Shown piece by piece: positions 49,902-58,849 of a stretch of 64,000 nucleotides of DNA. The notes under the pieces are model-generated. The model was not told the DNA's origin, ran no database searches, and saw only the letters and a program-made list of their open reading frames with translations. Numbering within the stretch: position 1 is the stretch's first letter; every line of letters begins with the position of its first letter. Location: the NCBI GenBank assembly GCA_033764075.1, contig JANRJH010000018.1, positions 160,415 to 224,414 of the forward strand, given 5' to 3'. The translations under genes were made by a program, and so were the position numbers. Origin of the DNA: M3007 sp033764075. Lineage in GTDB: Bacteria; Bacteroidota; Bacteroidia; Chitinophagales; Saprospiraceae.

Positions 49902-50954
49902 ATGATGTCAACACAGGAACTGATTCGGGCCATGTATCGCCTATTTTCCCGCAGGACAGGTTACCACCTGCTGTTCTGGGCCTTCCTGTATTTATTCCTG
50001 TTGCTGGCGGGCCACCTGCCGGGTGTCACCTGGCCACAGATCATCCTGATGGAACTGATCAGCCTGGGATTTTATGCCGCGGTGGTATATGCGAATCTGC
50101 GATACCTTATTCCGCAGTTTCTCGCGCGCAACTTTCTGGTGTATCTGGGCGCCTTGTTGTTGTTGTGTGCGCTGGTCACACCGATAAAAGTGTTATCCCT
50201 GTATCTGTTTTTTCATGGCAATGCCGGCGCACAGCAGGCCATTTATGAGCAGCAATGGACCGCCTATGTGGGCAACTTGCTGGTCGGGCTCCTTTCCACT
50301 GTACTGAAGGTTGTGCTCGACTGGGTTCGTTACCAGCGGGAAAAGCAGGAGTTGCTCACCCGCACCATGCAATCGGAACTGCGCTTTTTGCGCAGCCAGA
50401 TCAACCCGCACTTCCTGTTCAACACCCTCAACAATTTATACGCGCTTACCCTGCAAAAAAGCGACAAAGCGCCGGATATCGTGCTCAAGCTGTCGGAAAT
50501 CATGCGCTACATGCTGTACGAGTGCAACGAAAAATTTGTGCTGCTCAGCAAGGAAATACAATACATACAAAACTACCTGGATCTGGAGCGCCTGCGTCAG
50601 CCCCGCAACGCAGAAATCACCCTGACCATTGAGGGGCAGGTGAGCGATCAACTGGTGGTGCCTTTGCTTTTTGTTCCTTTTCTGGAGAATAGTTTCAAGC
50701 ACGGGCTGAACCACGACATCCACGGAAACGGCTATGTCCGCGCCCATTTCAAAGTACAGGGAAAACAACTGGAATTTTGCATCGAAAACAGCAAAGCTGG
50801 TCAAATGCCCGGACAACCCCACGCCCGAAGCGGCGGAATCGGCCTGGTAAACATCCGGCAACGGCTGGACCTGCTGTACCCCAGACAACACACCCTCCAA
50901 ATTGAAGACGAACCCAACCGCTACGCCGTGCGGTTGTTTTTGCAAACTGAATGA
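49902..50954 (+). CDS. LytS-type sensor histidine kinase
   Basis: 350 residues. Four N-terminal transmembrane helices (for example GYHLLFWAFLYLFLLLAGH) precede a His_kinase domain (PF06580) with the phospho-acceptor His in FLRSQINPHFLFNTLNNL. The GHKL ATPase region has FVPFLENSFKHGL and SGGIGLVNIRQRL. This is the common Bacteroidota partner of LytTR regulators. The signal is unknown. The start is 49902 or the ATG one codon later. Confidence 0.93.
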   Translation: MMSTQELIRAMYRLFSRRTGYHLLFWAFLYLFLLLAGHLPGVTWPQIILMELISLGFYAAVVYANLRYLIPQFLARNFLVYLGALLLLCALVTPIKVLSLYLFFHGNAGAQQAIYEQQWTAYVGNLLVGLLSTVLKVVLDWVRYQREKQELLTRTMQSELRFLRSQINPHFLFNTLNNLYALTLQKSDKAPDIVLKLSEIMRYMLYECNEKFVLLSKEIQYIQNYLDLERLRQPRNAEITLTIEGQVSDQLVVPLLFVPFLENSFKHGLNHDIHGNGYVRAHFKVQGKQLEFCIENSKAGQMPGQPHARSGGIGLVNIRQRLDLLYPRQHTLQIEDEPNRYAVRLFLQTE

Positions 50955-51024
50955 TAAAAATTTGACATTTCATCGGCTTGACAGTACCTTTAGCCGTAAT
51001 ATTTGCCGCTAAACCATCTACCGC

Positions 51025-51753
51025 ATGCTGAATGTAATCACCGTTGACGACGAACCCCTGGCCCTGGATGTACTGGGAACCTATATCAGCCGGCTTCCGG
51101 ACCTTCATCTGGTCAAGAGTTGCAGCCACGCGCTGGAAGCCAATGAAGCGCTGCAACAACACAAGGTGGACCTGATGTTTCTCGACATTCAGATGCCCCA
51201 ACTCACCGGAATCGACTTCGTAAAGACGCTTTCCAATCCTCCATTGATTATTTTTACAACGGCGTATCCCAACTACGCCATCCAGGGATTCGAACTCAAC
51301 GCACTCGATTACCTCCTCAAACCAATCTCTTTCGAGCGCTTTATAAAAGCCGTGAACAAAGCCCAGGAACACCACGCCCTTCACCTGCGCGAAAATGCTC
51401 CGCCGGAATCTGTTGCGGACGGGCCCGATTTTTTCTTCGTCAAAGCCGACAAGAAACTGGTCAAGGTCAACTATGAAGACATTCTCTACATAGAAGGTTT
51501 GAAGGATTATGTCATCATCAAACTCCTCAACGGCAGGGTAATCACCCTGCAAACCATGAAGAGTCTGGAAGACAAACTGCCCACCAAGCACTTCAAAAGG
51601 GTACACCGTTCTTTTATTGTTTCCCTGAATAAAATCCATGCCATTGAAGGCAGCACGATTGAGGTGCAGGAAAAGGAAAAAATGAAACTCATCCCGATTG
51701 GTAAAAACTACCGGGATGAGTTGCTGGACATGATTGAAAAGAATAAATTATAG
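51025..51753 (+). CDS. LytTR-family response regulator
   Basis: 242 residues: a receiver domain with acidic DDEP pocket, phospho-Asp in LMFLDIQMP (about residue 56), FTTAYPNYAIQGF and KPISFERF. A C-terminal LytTR DNA-binding domain (about 140-240: FFFVKADKKLVKVNYEDILYIEGLKDYVIIKL...RVHRSFIVSLNKI) follows. It lies 70 bases after the LytS-type kinase gene and is its partner. Target genes are not evident. Confidence 0.95.
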   Translation: MLNVITVDDEPLALDVLGTYISRLPDLHLVKSCSHALEANEALQQHKVDLMFLDIQMPQLTGIDFVKTLSNPPLIIFTTAYPNYAIQGFELNALDYLLKPISFERFIKAVNKAQEHHALHLRENAPPESVADGPDFFFVKADKKLVKVNYEDILYIEGLKDYVIIKLLNGRVITLQTMKSLEDKLPTKHFKRVHRSFIVSLNKIHAIEGSTIEVQEKEKMKLIPIGKNYRDELLDMIEKNKL

Positions 51754-51765
51754 CCCGGCTGCGGT

Positions 51766-53259
51766 TCATTTGATGTACCCGGGCCCGGGAATGTGCCGGT
51801 GGTGAAACTTATCGACGACCACGCCGTCTTTCAGGATGACCACACCCGGCTCGGCGCGGATAATGGTTTTCAATAATTTGTCATCGGCCTTATAGAAAGG
51901 GTACGCGGCGTTCACCTGACGGGCGAACTCGCCGGCCACCTCGCTGTCCTGATAGGTCGTGATGGCAAATACTTTCCAGCCTGCTTTTTGGGCGGCTTCT
52001 GCCAGTGGGTTCACTTTTTCGGTAAATATTCGGGCGTACCCCTGGTCCGGCAGTAAAACCTCCTTTTCCACTTCCTGGGTAAGCACCTCGGCCAATCGGG
52101 GCTGCAACGTGCCGTCGGGGAGGGTGTCCGTCGTGAAAACGCTGTCGCGCTCGGTAACCATTTGCGTCTCTTTTTTACCGTGGAGGTGGTAAGCCACGAT
52201 CATCATGCTGTACCCCGGCTCATTCAGGATGTCCTCCGTCAGTTCATTGTTTTCATTGTCCTCCACAGCAAAGTCGCTCACCTTTGTTTCGGTGACGGAT
52301 ATTTTTTTGCCGTCTTTCAGGATAAACGGCTCCGTTTTGATCTGGTCTTTCACTTTCCAGCCCTGCTCCTTGGGGTATTGCTGGGCGGCCACTTTGTAAT
52401 CCGGGTTGTCGACGCGGGCAATTTTGCCGGTTTGCGGGTTTTCCATAAGCCAACCGGTGATCTCCACATTGCTGCGGGCTTCTTCTTCCATGGCTTTTTG
52501 GGCCCGGATGTTGGCGCCTTTTTTGAACGGTCGGAAGTCGATGACCGGATCATTCAGGTATGTGTTGTACACGCAAAGGATCAGGGAGAAGGCGGCAGCG
52601 CCCACAAAAATGGCCCGGCGGGTGGATGGCGCGAACAGCGTGTGTTGTTGGGCGGTAAAAAACAGAAAATACAGTGCCGGCAGCATCAGGCCGATGTCTT
52701 TGAAAAAAGACGTTCTTGGGTTTAGTTTGATGAAATCGCCAAAACATCCGCAGTCGGTCACGCGCATTTGGGTTTTGACGTACGGGCCCCATTTGGCAAA
52801 ATCAAAAAAATTGGCTTCGGCAGGCACATAGCCGGTCAGGTAGGTGAACCCGGTCAGGAAGGTAAAAAACAGCACAACCAGAAAAAACAACCAGGCGGTG
52901 AGTTTGCGCTGGAAACCAATGATGAGCATAACGCCCAGAACAATTTCGAGCACAATCATGAAAATAGAAAACCCGTTGCCGAACTGGGTCAGCCAGGGAA
53001 AGACCGGCGCCAGTCCGCTGAAGGCATTATTCAGACCTGCAAATGTCTGCTCGAACTGCACAAAATAATCTTCCATTTTGTAGGCCGTGCCAATGGGGTC
53101 AACGGCCTTGACCAAACCGGAGAACACAAACCAAACACCGGTGAAGTGCTGAAGGAAACTCATCAGCCAGTTGGTGGTACGGCCGGCCCGGTAGGTCAGC
53201 CATGTGAACACGGCGCCGATAAGGGCAAAAGAAATAAGCAGGGTGGGCAAGGATGTCAT
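51766..53259 (-). CDS. BT_3928-family membrane protein, DoxX-like plus thioredoxin-like tail
   Basis: 497 residues. The N-terminal part has several helices of the DoxX/MauE type (FLQHFTGVWFVFSGLVKAVDPIG) and a CGCFGDF Cys pair. The C-terminal soluble part (AGWKVFAITTYQDSEVAGEFARQV...PGVVILKDGVVVDKFHHRHIPGP) looks thioredoxin-like without a CxxC. It matches a conserved Bacteroidota family of unknown function, possibly redox-linked. The start at 53259 overlaps the DUF1599 stop (ATGA). From memory, this pair is often next to tpiA or folP; neither is here. Confidence 0.85.
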   Translation of the reverse strand: MTSLPTLLISFALIGAVFTWLTYRAGRTTNWLMSFLQHFTGVWFVFSGLVKAVDPIGTAYKMEDYFVQFEQTFAGLNNAFSGLAPVFPWLTQFGNGFSIFMIVLEIVLGVMLIIGFQRKLTAWLFFLVVLFFTFLTGFTYLTGYVPAEANFFDFAKWGPYVKTQMRVTDCGCFGDFIKLNPRTSFFKDIGLMLPALYFLFFTAQQHTLFAPSTRRAIFVGAAAFSLILCVYNTYLNDPVIDFRPFKKGANIRAQKAMEEEARSNVEITGWLMENPQTGKIARVDNPDYKVAAQQYPKEQGWKVKDQIKTEPFILKDGKKISVTETKVSDFAVEDNENNELTEDILNEPGYSMMIVAYHLHGKKETQMVTERDSVFTTDTLPDGTLQPRLAEVLTQEVEKEVLLPDQGYARIFTEKVNPLAEAAQKAGWKVFAITTYQDSEVAGEFARQVNAAYPFYKADDKLLKTIIRAEPGVVILKDGVVVDKFHHRHIPGPGYIK

Positions 53260-53819
53260 GGTTCGGATGATTTGTCTTCGCTGAATCGTATGAGTGCAAA
53301 TACCGCGTAGTTGAGGATGTCGCGATAGTTTGCTTCCAGGCCTTCGGAAACAGTGGTGCGGCCGTCGTTGTCTTCTATTTGTTTGATGCGCAGGAGTTTT
53401 TGCAGAATCAGGTCGGTCATGCTGCTCACCCGCATGTCGCGCCATACCTCTCCATAGTCGTGGTTTTTATCGGCGAGCAGGCGCAGATTGGCCTCCACCT
53501 CCCGATTGTACCATTGGGCTGCTTCCTCAGGCGAAATGTGCAGAGGCGTTTCGGGCGGCAGGTGCAGTTGAATGAGGGCCAGGATGGCGTAATTGACCAG
53601 TCCAACGAATTCCGACTCCACGCTGTCGGCCACCCGTTGTTCGCCTTTTTCTTCAATGCTGCGAATGCGGCGGGCCTTGATAAACAGCTGGTCGGTGAGG
53701 CTGCTGGGGCGCAGGATACGCCAGGAGGTGCCGTAATCCGCTGTTTTCCGGAGAAACAGGGTTCGGCAATGGTCGATCACTTCATGGAACTGACGCAGGG
53801 TTTTTTCCATCGCCGGCAA
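53256..53819 (-). CDS. DUF1599 protein (two tandem domains)
   Basis: 187 residues made of two homologous halves. The first has CRTLFLRKTADYGTSWRILRPSSLTDQLFIKARRIRSIEEKG. The second has EANLRLLADKNHDYGEVWRDMRVSSMTDLILQKLLRIKQIEDNDG. DYGxxW and LTDQ/MTDL repeats define DUF1599 (nucleotide-modification-associated domain). It is cytoplasmic, of unknown activity. The start is 53819 or 53810. It is coupled to the BT_3928-type gene. Confidence 0.88.
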   Translation of the reverse strand: MPAMEKTLRQFHEVIDHCRTLFLRKTADYGTSWRILRPSSLTDQLFIKARRIRSIEEKGEQRVADSVESEFVGLVNYAILALIQLHLPPETPLHISPEEAAQWYNREVEANLRLLADKNHDYGEVWRDMRVSSMTDLILQKLLRIKQIEDNDGRTTVSEGLEANYRDILNYAVFALIRFSEDKSSEP

Positions 53820-53852
53820 AGATAGCAGGGAAAATGCGCGGGCAAAATCCGT

Positions 53853-54107
53853 TTACAACCCGTTAACGGCCTCGACACCCTGAATTTCCGGAATCTGGCC
53901 CCGAATGGCCTCCGCGATACCGGCACGAAGCGTCATGGCAGACATGGAGCAACTCTGGCACATACCCTGCCAGCGGATGAGCACACGCATGTCGTCGGTC
54001 AGGTCGACTAGTTCCACGTCACCGCCATCCACCTGCAAGTGCGGACGCACGGTACTCAGCGCATCTTCAATTCGTTCGAGCAATTGTGTTTTGTTGGTCT
54101 TTGTCAT
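53853..54107 (-). CDS. NifU-like C-terminal domain protein (Fe-S scaffold)
   Basis: An 84-residue NifU C-terminal domain: LQVDGGDVELVDLTDDMRVLIRWQGMCQSCSMSAMTLRAGI. The MCQSC CxxC motif binds or transfers an iron-sulfur cluster. Similar small proteins act as cluster carriers (NfuA-like). It opens the operon with DUF1599 33 bases downstream and has its own TACCTTTG box. Confidence 0.93.
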   Translation of the reverse strand: MTKTNKTQLLERIEDALSTVRPHLQVDGGDVELVDLTDDMRVLIRWQGMCQSCSMSAMTLRAGIAEAIRGQIPEIQGVEAVNGL

Positions 54108-54123
54108 TTAGAATGAATCTACG

Positions 54124-54131
54124 CAAAGGTA
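54124..54131 (-). promoter_or_regulatory. -7 box TACCTTTG for the NifU-like operon
   Basis: TACCTTTG on minus, 16 bases before the ATG at 54107; no -33 TTG at standard spacing. Confidence 0.5.
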
Positions 54132-54167
54132 ACAACAAAACGTGCAAATCGTTGCAGTCGCTCCACA

Positions 54168-54770
54168 TCAGTTTTTAAGCCGGTCTGCATACATGGCCCT
54201 GAACTTTTTTACCTTGGGCGTGATGACAACGCTGCAATATGGTTGATACGGGTTGTCTTTGTAGTAGTTTTGGTGGTAAGCCTCGGCGACGAAAAAGACG
54301 GAAAAAGGCGCAATTTCGGTGACAATGGGAGCCTCCCAAAGTGTTTGGGCGACCCCGCCTTTAACGTCTTCTGCAATAGCCTGCTGTTCCGGCGTGTGGT
54401 AAAAGATGGCCGACCGGTATTGGGTGCCCACGTCGTTCCCCTGGCGGTTGAGGGTGGTGGGGTCGTGCACGGTGAAAAAAACTTCCAGTATTTCGCGGTA
54501 CGAGATGATCGTCGGGTCGAAGGTGACCTGGATGACCTCGGCATGTCCGGTAGTGCCGTTGCACACCTCCCGGTAAGTGGGGTTCACAATATGCCCGCCG
54601 CTGTACCCGCTTTCCACTGTCAGGACGCCTTGCAAGTCCTGGAAGAGCGTCTCCACACACCAGAAGCATCCGGCGCCCAGGGTCGCTACTTCGAATTGGC
54701 CATTCGCATTTTTATCCGGCATAACATTCGCTTGGTTCTGCATACCATTTTTTACAGGATAACAGCCCAT
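54168..54770 (-). CDS. msrA: Peptide-methionine (S)-S-oxide reductase
   Basis: Up to 200 residues. The nucleophile Cys is in LGAGCFWCVETLF; further motifs are ESGYSGGHIVNPTYREVCNGTTGHAEVIQVTFDP and DVGTQYRSAIFYH. It repairs oxidised methionine S-sulfoxides. Three possible ATGs (54770, 54743, 54722) precede the motif. The longest is annotated, but the short polar extension shows no signal peptide, so the later ones are equally possible. Confidence 0.93.
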   Translation of the reverse strand: MGCYPVKNGMQNQANVMPDKNANGQFEVATLGAGCFWCVETLFQDLQGVLTVESGYSGGHIVNPTYREVCNGTTGHAEVIQVTFDPTIISYREILEVFFTVHDPTTLNRQGNDVGTQYRSAIFYHTPEQQAIAEDVKGGVAQTLWEAPIVTEIAPFSVFFVAEAYHQNYYKDNPYQPYCSVVITPKVKKFRAMYADRLKN

Positions 54771-54818
54771 GCGGCAGGTTGTTTGCGCGCCGGATGTCGC
54801 GGCGCAGACAACGTCGGC

Positions 54819-56648
54819 TCATTGGCGCATTACCCGTACGGTGTGCCGGATCCCGGACCTGTCCGTCACTTTCAAAACATATACGCCCTGCGGGAAAAGC
54901 CCCAAATCAATCATCTGCACCGCTTGCCAGGACTGCTGGAATCTGCCGAGCAAATCATAGGCTTCTACCGTATTGGCGGTTGAACTGAAATACAGCAGAT
55001 CGTTTGTCGGGTTGGGAAAAACGGAAAAAGCAGTTTCCTGGTCGGTATCAGCGGTGGAAACGGTTGTCTGAATGGTCACCAGCAGCTCGTAGGCGCTGCC
55101 GGACCCGTCGTCGGCATCTACCACAATGTAGTATGGGTGATTTTTCAGGGCGCCTGTAAACACGGCGGCATTGGAGGTGACGGTGCCCAGGCAATCCTCC
55201 GGGTTGCAGCTGCCGAGGATATAAACGTCCAGGTCGCCGGTGAAATTCGAAATGGTCGCGGTCAGGATGCCGTTGGTGTCCGGCGTAACCAGGTGCACCC
55301 GCTCGGGACCGGTTTCCGTCCAGTTGTTGCAGCCATACGCTTCGGTGGTGGAGCCGGCTGTTGACGCCGGACCGGCGTAGGTGACCCCGGGCGTGAGCAG
55401 CACGGCGTCGGCGCAGGAGAGGGGTACGTTGAGGGTGTCGCAATCGGCGTTGGCGATGCACACATTGGTGTAGTATCGCTTGAGCATGGCGCAATAATCG
55501 AGGTGATAGATCTCGCCGAGTTGTTCAATGCCTCGCTGGCACATACCGACCCCGTGGCCGAAAATGTACCCGGGCTTGTTGGTGGTGGAGATGGTGGCAC
55601 TGCAACACGGTGTTTCGGACGTTTTGCTGCAGTTGATGTGGCCGCTGCAAGGCCTGCTTTGCAGGTAGGGAATGAAGTTGCCGTAAGTGTTGCAGGTGGT
55701 GTAAGGCGACCAGGTGCCCATGGTCGCGTGCTGGGTGTAGTCACCGTTGCAGCGGGCGGCGTATTTGGCGTCTATGATCTGGTTGTTGTACAGCACTACC
55801 TCTTCGCTGGTTTGCAGTGCGGCGTTCAGGGAGCTGGCGTTGGGTGCGTCGTTGTATGCCTGGCCGATGTTGACCGGCAGGTTCAGTTCATGCCGGTTTT
55901 GGGAAAACGTGCGGGCCGCAATGGCTTGCGCTTTTTTGGTGTCGAGGTTGGTGGTAATGCCGCCGATCTCACCCTGTACCACACCGGCCACATACTCATC
56001 GAAGTTAATGAAGCCAGTGAATCCGTTTCCATTTTGCGAGCCGTTGTAGCCGTTCACGAGATTTTTAACGTACACCAAAATGGGTACTCCTGTGTAGTTG
56101 CAAGGGCCTGAACGCGGTTGACTCGGCGATTCCGTGGTGGGCACATGGGCTGTTTCCGGGGGGTGATCGCCATCTGCGGCAATCCTGGCCCGGGTTTGTT
56201 GATCGTATGCCGCCTGCGTTTTTTCCGCTATGGCTTGTTCTTCTGCCGCGGAAGGGAACGCGGGGGTCATCTGCAGGTGGATCGCTTCTGTTCCCTGGCG
56301 GGTGAGCACAACAAGGTTTTTATACAATGTTTCCATTCCGGGCGCCGACACCACCAGGTATACATAATCGGTGTGCCGGCGCAAGGGCAGGGTTGTGGCA
56401 AACCGACCCTGGTCGTCCGTAAGCAGGGTTACCATTAGAGATGATTCCTGGATGCCGTGAATCTCGGGTTCGCCCTGCCGGGTAAAGGTGACCTTCCGCT
56501 GGAAAACCGCGATTTCTGCACGGTGAACCGCCAAGCCGGAAATTAGTTCGGTGACGGTTCCGGTTAGGGAAACGGAATCGCCGGGGGGCTGCCGGGCATG
56601 GACGGATTGGCAAGCCAGCAGGAGGATTAGTAAAAATCGGTTTTGCAT
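54819..56648 (-). CDS. T9SS-exported SpoIID/LytB-domain protein
   Basis: 609 residues. A signal peptide (LLILLLACQSVHA) precedes a carboxypeptidase-regulatory-like domain (about 25-125). A SpoIID domain (about 190-400) has FINFDEYVAGVVQGEIGG...KKAQAIAARTFSQNR and YIFGHGVGMCQRGIEQLG, matching the HGVGMSQWGA motif of peptidoglycan-acting SpoIID/LytB proteins. A Cys-rich part and a pre-peptidase-like C-terminal domain (VHLVTPDTNGILTATISNFTGDLDVYILG) follow. It ends in a T9SS sorting domain (FSVFPNPTNDLLYF...RVMRQ). A SpoIID domain outside the sporulation setting and outside the cell is unusual. Confidence 0.85.
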   Translation of the reverse strand: MQNRFLLILLLACQSVHARQPPGDSVSLTGTVTELISGLAVHRAEIAVFQRKVTFTRQGEPEIHGIQESSLMVTLLTDDQGRFATTLPLRRHTDYVYLVVSAPGMETLYKNLVVLTRQGTEAIHLQMTPAFPSAAEEQAIAEKTQAAYDQQTRARIAADGDHPPETAHVPTTESPSQPRSGPCNYTGVPILVYVKNLVNGYNGSQNGNGFTGFINFDEYVAGVVQGEIGGITTNLDTKKAQAIAARTFSQNRHELNLPVNIGQAYNDAPNASSLNAALQTSEEVVLYNNQIIDAKYAARCNGDYTQHATMGTWSPYTTCNTYGNFIPYLQSRPCSGHINCSKTSETPCCSATISTTNKPGYIFGHGVGMCQRGIEQLGEIYHLDYCAMLKRYYTNVCIANADCDTLNVPLSCADAVLLTPGVTYAGPASTAGSTTEAYGCNNWTETGPERVHLVTPDTNGILTATISNFTGDLDVYILGSCNPEDCLGTVTSNAAVFTGALKNHPYYIVVDADDGSGSAYELLVTIQTTVSTADTDQETAFSVFPNPTNDLLYFSSTANTVEAYDLLGRFQQSWQAVQMIDLGLFPQGVYVLKVTDRSGIRHTVRVMRQ

Positions 56649-56672
56649 AGTTCGTTTGATTAAAAGCGGTTG

Positions 56673-57794
56673 TTATTGCGCTATCGGCTTCCCGGCAGAC
56701 AGGGTTTCGATCATCGATTCCAGATTTTTGCGGTTCAGGTCGTCCGGGGCTTGAGCGAGTGCCAGCCTGGCGTGTTCCAGCGCTTTTTTCAGGTCTCCGG
56801 TAGCGGAGTATCCACGGGCGAGTCCGACATGGGTAGGCCAGGCGCCGTTGTGTTTTCCGTAATTCGCTTGAAAAATGGACAGTGCCTCGTTGTATTTTTT
56901 ATCTTCGATCAGCTGGCGGCCGTATCCATGCAGGTCCATGATGCCGGCGTGGGCAATGGCCGCCTGCATGGACTTGTCGGCCTCAGCGTTTTTCCCCAGG
57001 GCGCGTTCCAGGCCGGCCCTCGTGGAAAGCGCAGCGAAGGTCTCTTGTGCACCCAGGTTGGGATCGGTAGCCATGGTAGCCCAACCCAGCGCTTCGGCGT
57101 AGTTAACCTGGTTGTTCAGGCACCATTGTGCCGCTGCTTGCAGGCTGGGCGGGTCGAAGCCCATGCCTCCGCTGAGCTGCCGGCGGAGGGATGCCAGTGT
57201 AGTTTGTTCGTAATCTACCGAGACGGTGAAGGGTATCCGCCAGCGTTCCCACTCCAGCGCCAGCACGATGCTGTTTTTGGTTGGGCTGGAGAAGGTGTAG
57301 GCCAGCCATTCCCGGCTTTGGGCCAGATTTTTTTGTTGGCGAACGGTTACCCGCAGGGCATCCTCCTCCGGTTTGTAAAAATAGGTGCCCCAGCCTGCGT
57401 CGTTTTTGGAGAAAATGAGCGTGCAGGAGTCGGGATACAAGGCAATGAAAAAGCCGTAACGGCCCGCCGGCAGGGGTTTGCCTTCCACCATGACGTCGGT
57501 GGAGAAAGATATAACGGTGCATTCGTTGGCGCCGGCGCGCCAGGGAGCGCTGGTGGCAGCACCGAAGCCCAGGTTGGTGAACCCGAAATGCGCCACAGGG
57601 GTGCCCCAAATCTTGCCCTCCCGGCCTTTTACCCCTGGGGCATTCCAACGCACTTCGATGTCGCTGACACCGACGCGCTGGCCGGCCCAGCATTTTTGGT
57701 TGACTCCGCCGTCGGGAATAGAGATGAGTTGGGCCTGTAGCAGTGAAAAGGTGCTGAGCCAAAGGGTAATCAGGGGTAAAAAAGCCTTGATCAT
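56673..57794 (-). CDS. Exported DUF2911 + TPR protein
   Basis: 373 residues: a signal peptide (AFLPLITLWLSTFSLLQAQ), a DUF2911 domain (about 25-190; VSDIEVRWNAPGVKGR...WRAGANECTVISFSTDVMVEGKPLPAGRYGFFI), and C-terminal TPR-like helices (about 290-365). DUF2911 proteins are common in Bacteroidota; function unknown. The start at 57794 gives the signal peptide; longer in-frame versions overlap the next gene. Confidence 0.87.
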   Translation of the reverse strand: MIKAFLPLITLWLSTFSLLQAQLISIPDGGVNQKCWAGQRVGVSDIEVRWNAPGVKGREGKIWGTPVAHFGFTNLGFGAATSAPWRAGANECTVISFSTDVMVEGKPLPAGRYGFFIALYPDSCTLIFSKNDAGWGTYFYKPEEDALRVTVRQQKNLAQSREWLAYTFSSPTKNSIVLALEWERWRIPFTVSVDYEQTTLASLRRQLSGGMGFDPPSLQAAAQWCLNNQVNYAEALGWATMATDPNLGAQETFAALSTRAGLERALGKNAEADKSMQAAIAHAGIMDLHGYGRQLIEDKKYNEALSIFQANYGKHNGAWPTHVGLARGYSATGDLKKALEHARLALAQAPDDLNRKNLESMIETLSAGKPIAQ

Positions 57795-57876
57795 AATGGT
57801 GATTGCTATGGTGAATGGATGTATACAAGACAACGCTGCGCTGTAAAAGTCGCATATTTTGTCATAAACGTACGGG

Positions 57877-58578
57877 TTAACCAGCCGTTTCGGTGTTGCG
57901 TATTCGCTTTTTTTTCTGTTCGTTGTTGCTTTCGTAGAGGCAGTATTGCTCGTATTTGACCGGATCGCGTTCTGCCCAGATGTCCTTGCCGATGTCACAG
58001 AGTACAACGAGCTCGTCGTACAGATGATTGCCCAGGTCCATGCGGCGTTCGACGGAAATGTCTCGGTCATGCACCTTGTCCTGCTGGATGTTCATGGCCG
58101 TTTCGAAGTCTGTACAGGCGTTGGAGACCCGGGAGATGAGGTTTTCATTGACGCCCACGTCGGCCAGAAAATCGATCTGCTGGCGGGCAACCCGCACCAC
58201 CCGGCGGCCGCAGAAGAGCAGTTGGGGGTCGGACATGTCGCCGAGTTTGGCGGTGCCGAATTTGCGGTAGCGGCCGGTGCGGTCGTGGTATTTCATGGCC
58301 ACGCGGGTCATGAGGGAACGAATGGCTGTTTTGAGTTTTTCGGCGGCCAGGTTCTTCTTTTCGGTGGTGATCATCTGGTCACCCACCAGTTCGTCGTCTC
58401 CGGGCAATTGCCCGAACTGCTCCAGCCGTGCCTGAAAACCGCCCAGACGGTCGGCGCTGTAGCCGTACTCCGTAAACTGCTGGATGTCGCGCAAGGCGTT
58501 GCGGATGCTGTCCGAGCAACGGATGAAAAGGTCGGCGTCGGAAAAATTGTATTTGCGGTTGCCGGGTTGCTTTTTCAC
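57877..58578 (-). CDS. Conserved hypothetical helical protein
   Basis: 233 residues, no signal peptide, highly helical and charged (ADLFIRCSDSIRNALRDIQQFTEYGYSADRLGGFQARLEQF), ending in a basic tail. It resembles a Bacteroidota-specific family of about 200-residue helical proteins that I cannot name. Two Cys-bearing segments (LLFCGRRVVRVARQQ, LVVLCDIGKDIW) are notable. It stands alone on the minus strand with the best promoter of the window in front of it. Confidence 0.7.
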   Translation of the reverse strand: MKKQPGNRKYNFSDADLFIRCSDSIRNALRDIQQFTEYGYSADRLGGFQARLEQFGQLPGDDELVGDQMITTEKKNLAAEKLKTAIRSLMTRVAMKYHDRTGRYRKFGTAKLGDMSDPQLLFCGRRVVRVARQQIDFLADVGVNENLISRVSNACTDFETAMNIQQDKVHDRDISVERRMDLGNHLYDELVVLCDIGKDIWAERDPVKYEQYCLYESNNEQKKKRIRNTETAG

Positions 58579-58603
58579 TGTTGGTCAATGTTTTAATTCG
58601 GTG

Positions 58604-58634
58604 CAAATATAAATTGTTTTGTTTTTGAAAACAA
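58604..58634 (-). promoter_or_regulatory. Bacteroidota promoter: TTG (-33) and TATATTTG (-7)
   Basis: On minus, TATATTTG (58611-58604) and TTG (58634-58632) have a 20-base gap, the consensus spacing. It is 25 bases upstream of the ATG at 58578, in a 270-base AT-rich gap that also leads into the TPR gene on plus. No other feature was seen in the gap. Confidence 0.7.
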
Positions 58635-58849
58635 ATTTGTAAACAAATATTTAAATAAATTTTACTCAGTTAAAATTTACATCGCAGTTAATTATAACTT
58701 TAGTTTTCTTCAGTTTATCTAAAAAAGTCTAATTTGACCTACACCAGACACGGTTTATGGTTCTCCGTTTTGTTCCGGGTATATACTTTTACCGCTGTTT
58801 TTCGTTAACATTTTCGACTTTGCCCCTGAAATCCAAAATATGTTGTTTG

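Noticed and set aside
50985..51000. TTGACAGTACCTTTAG before the response-regulator gene as a sigma70 -35 box
   Set aside because: Bacteroidota do not use TTGACA-type boxes, and the adjacent TACCTTTA differs from the -7 consensus. The gene is also likely co-transcribed with the kinase.
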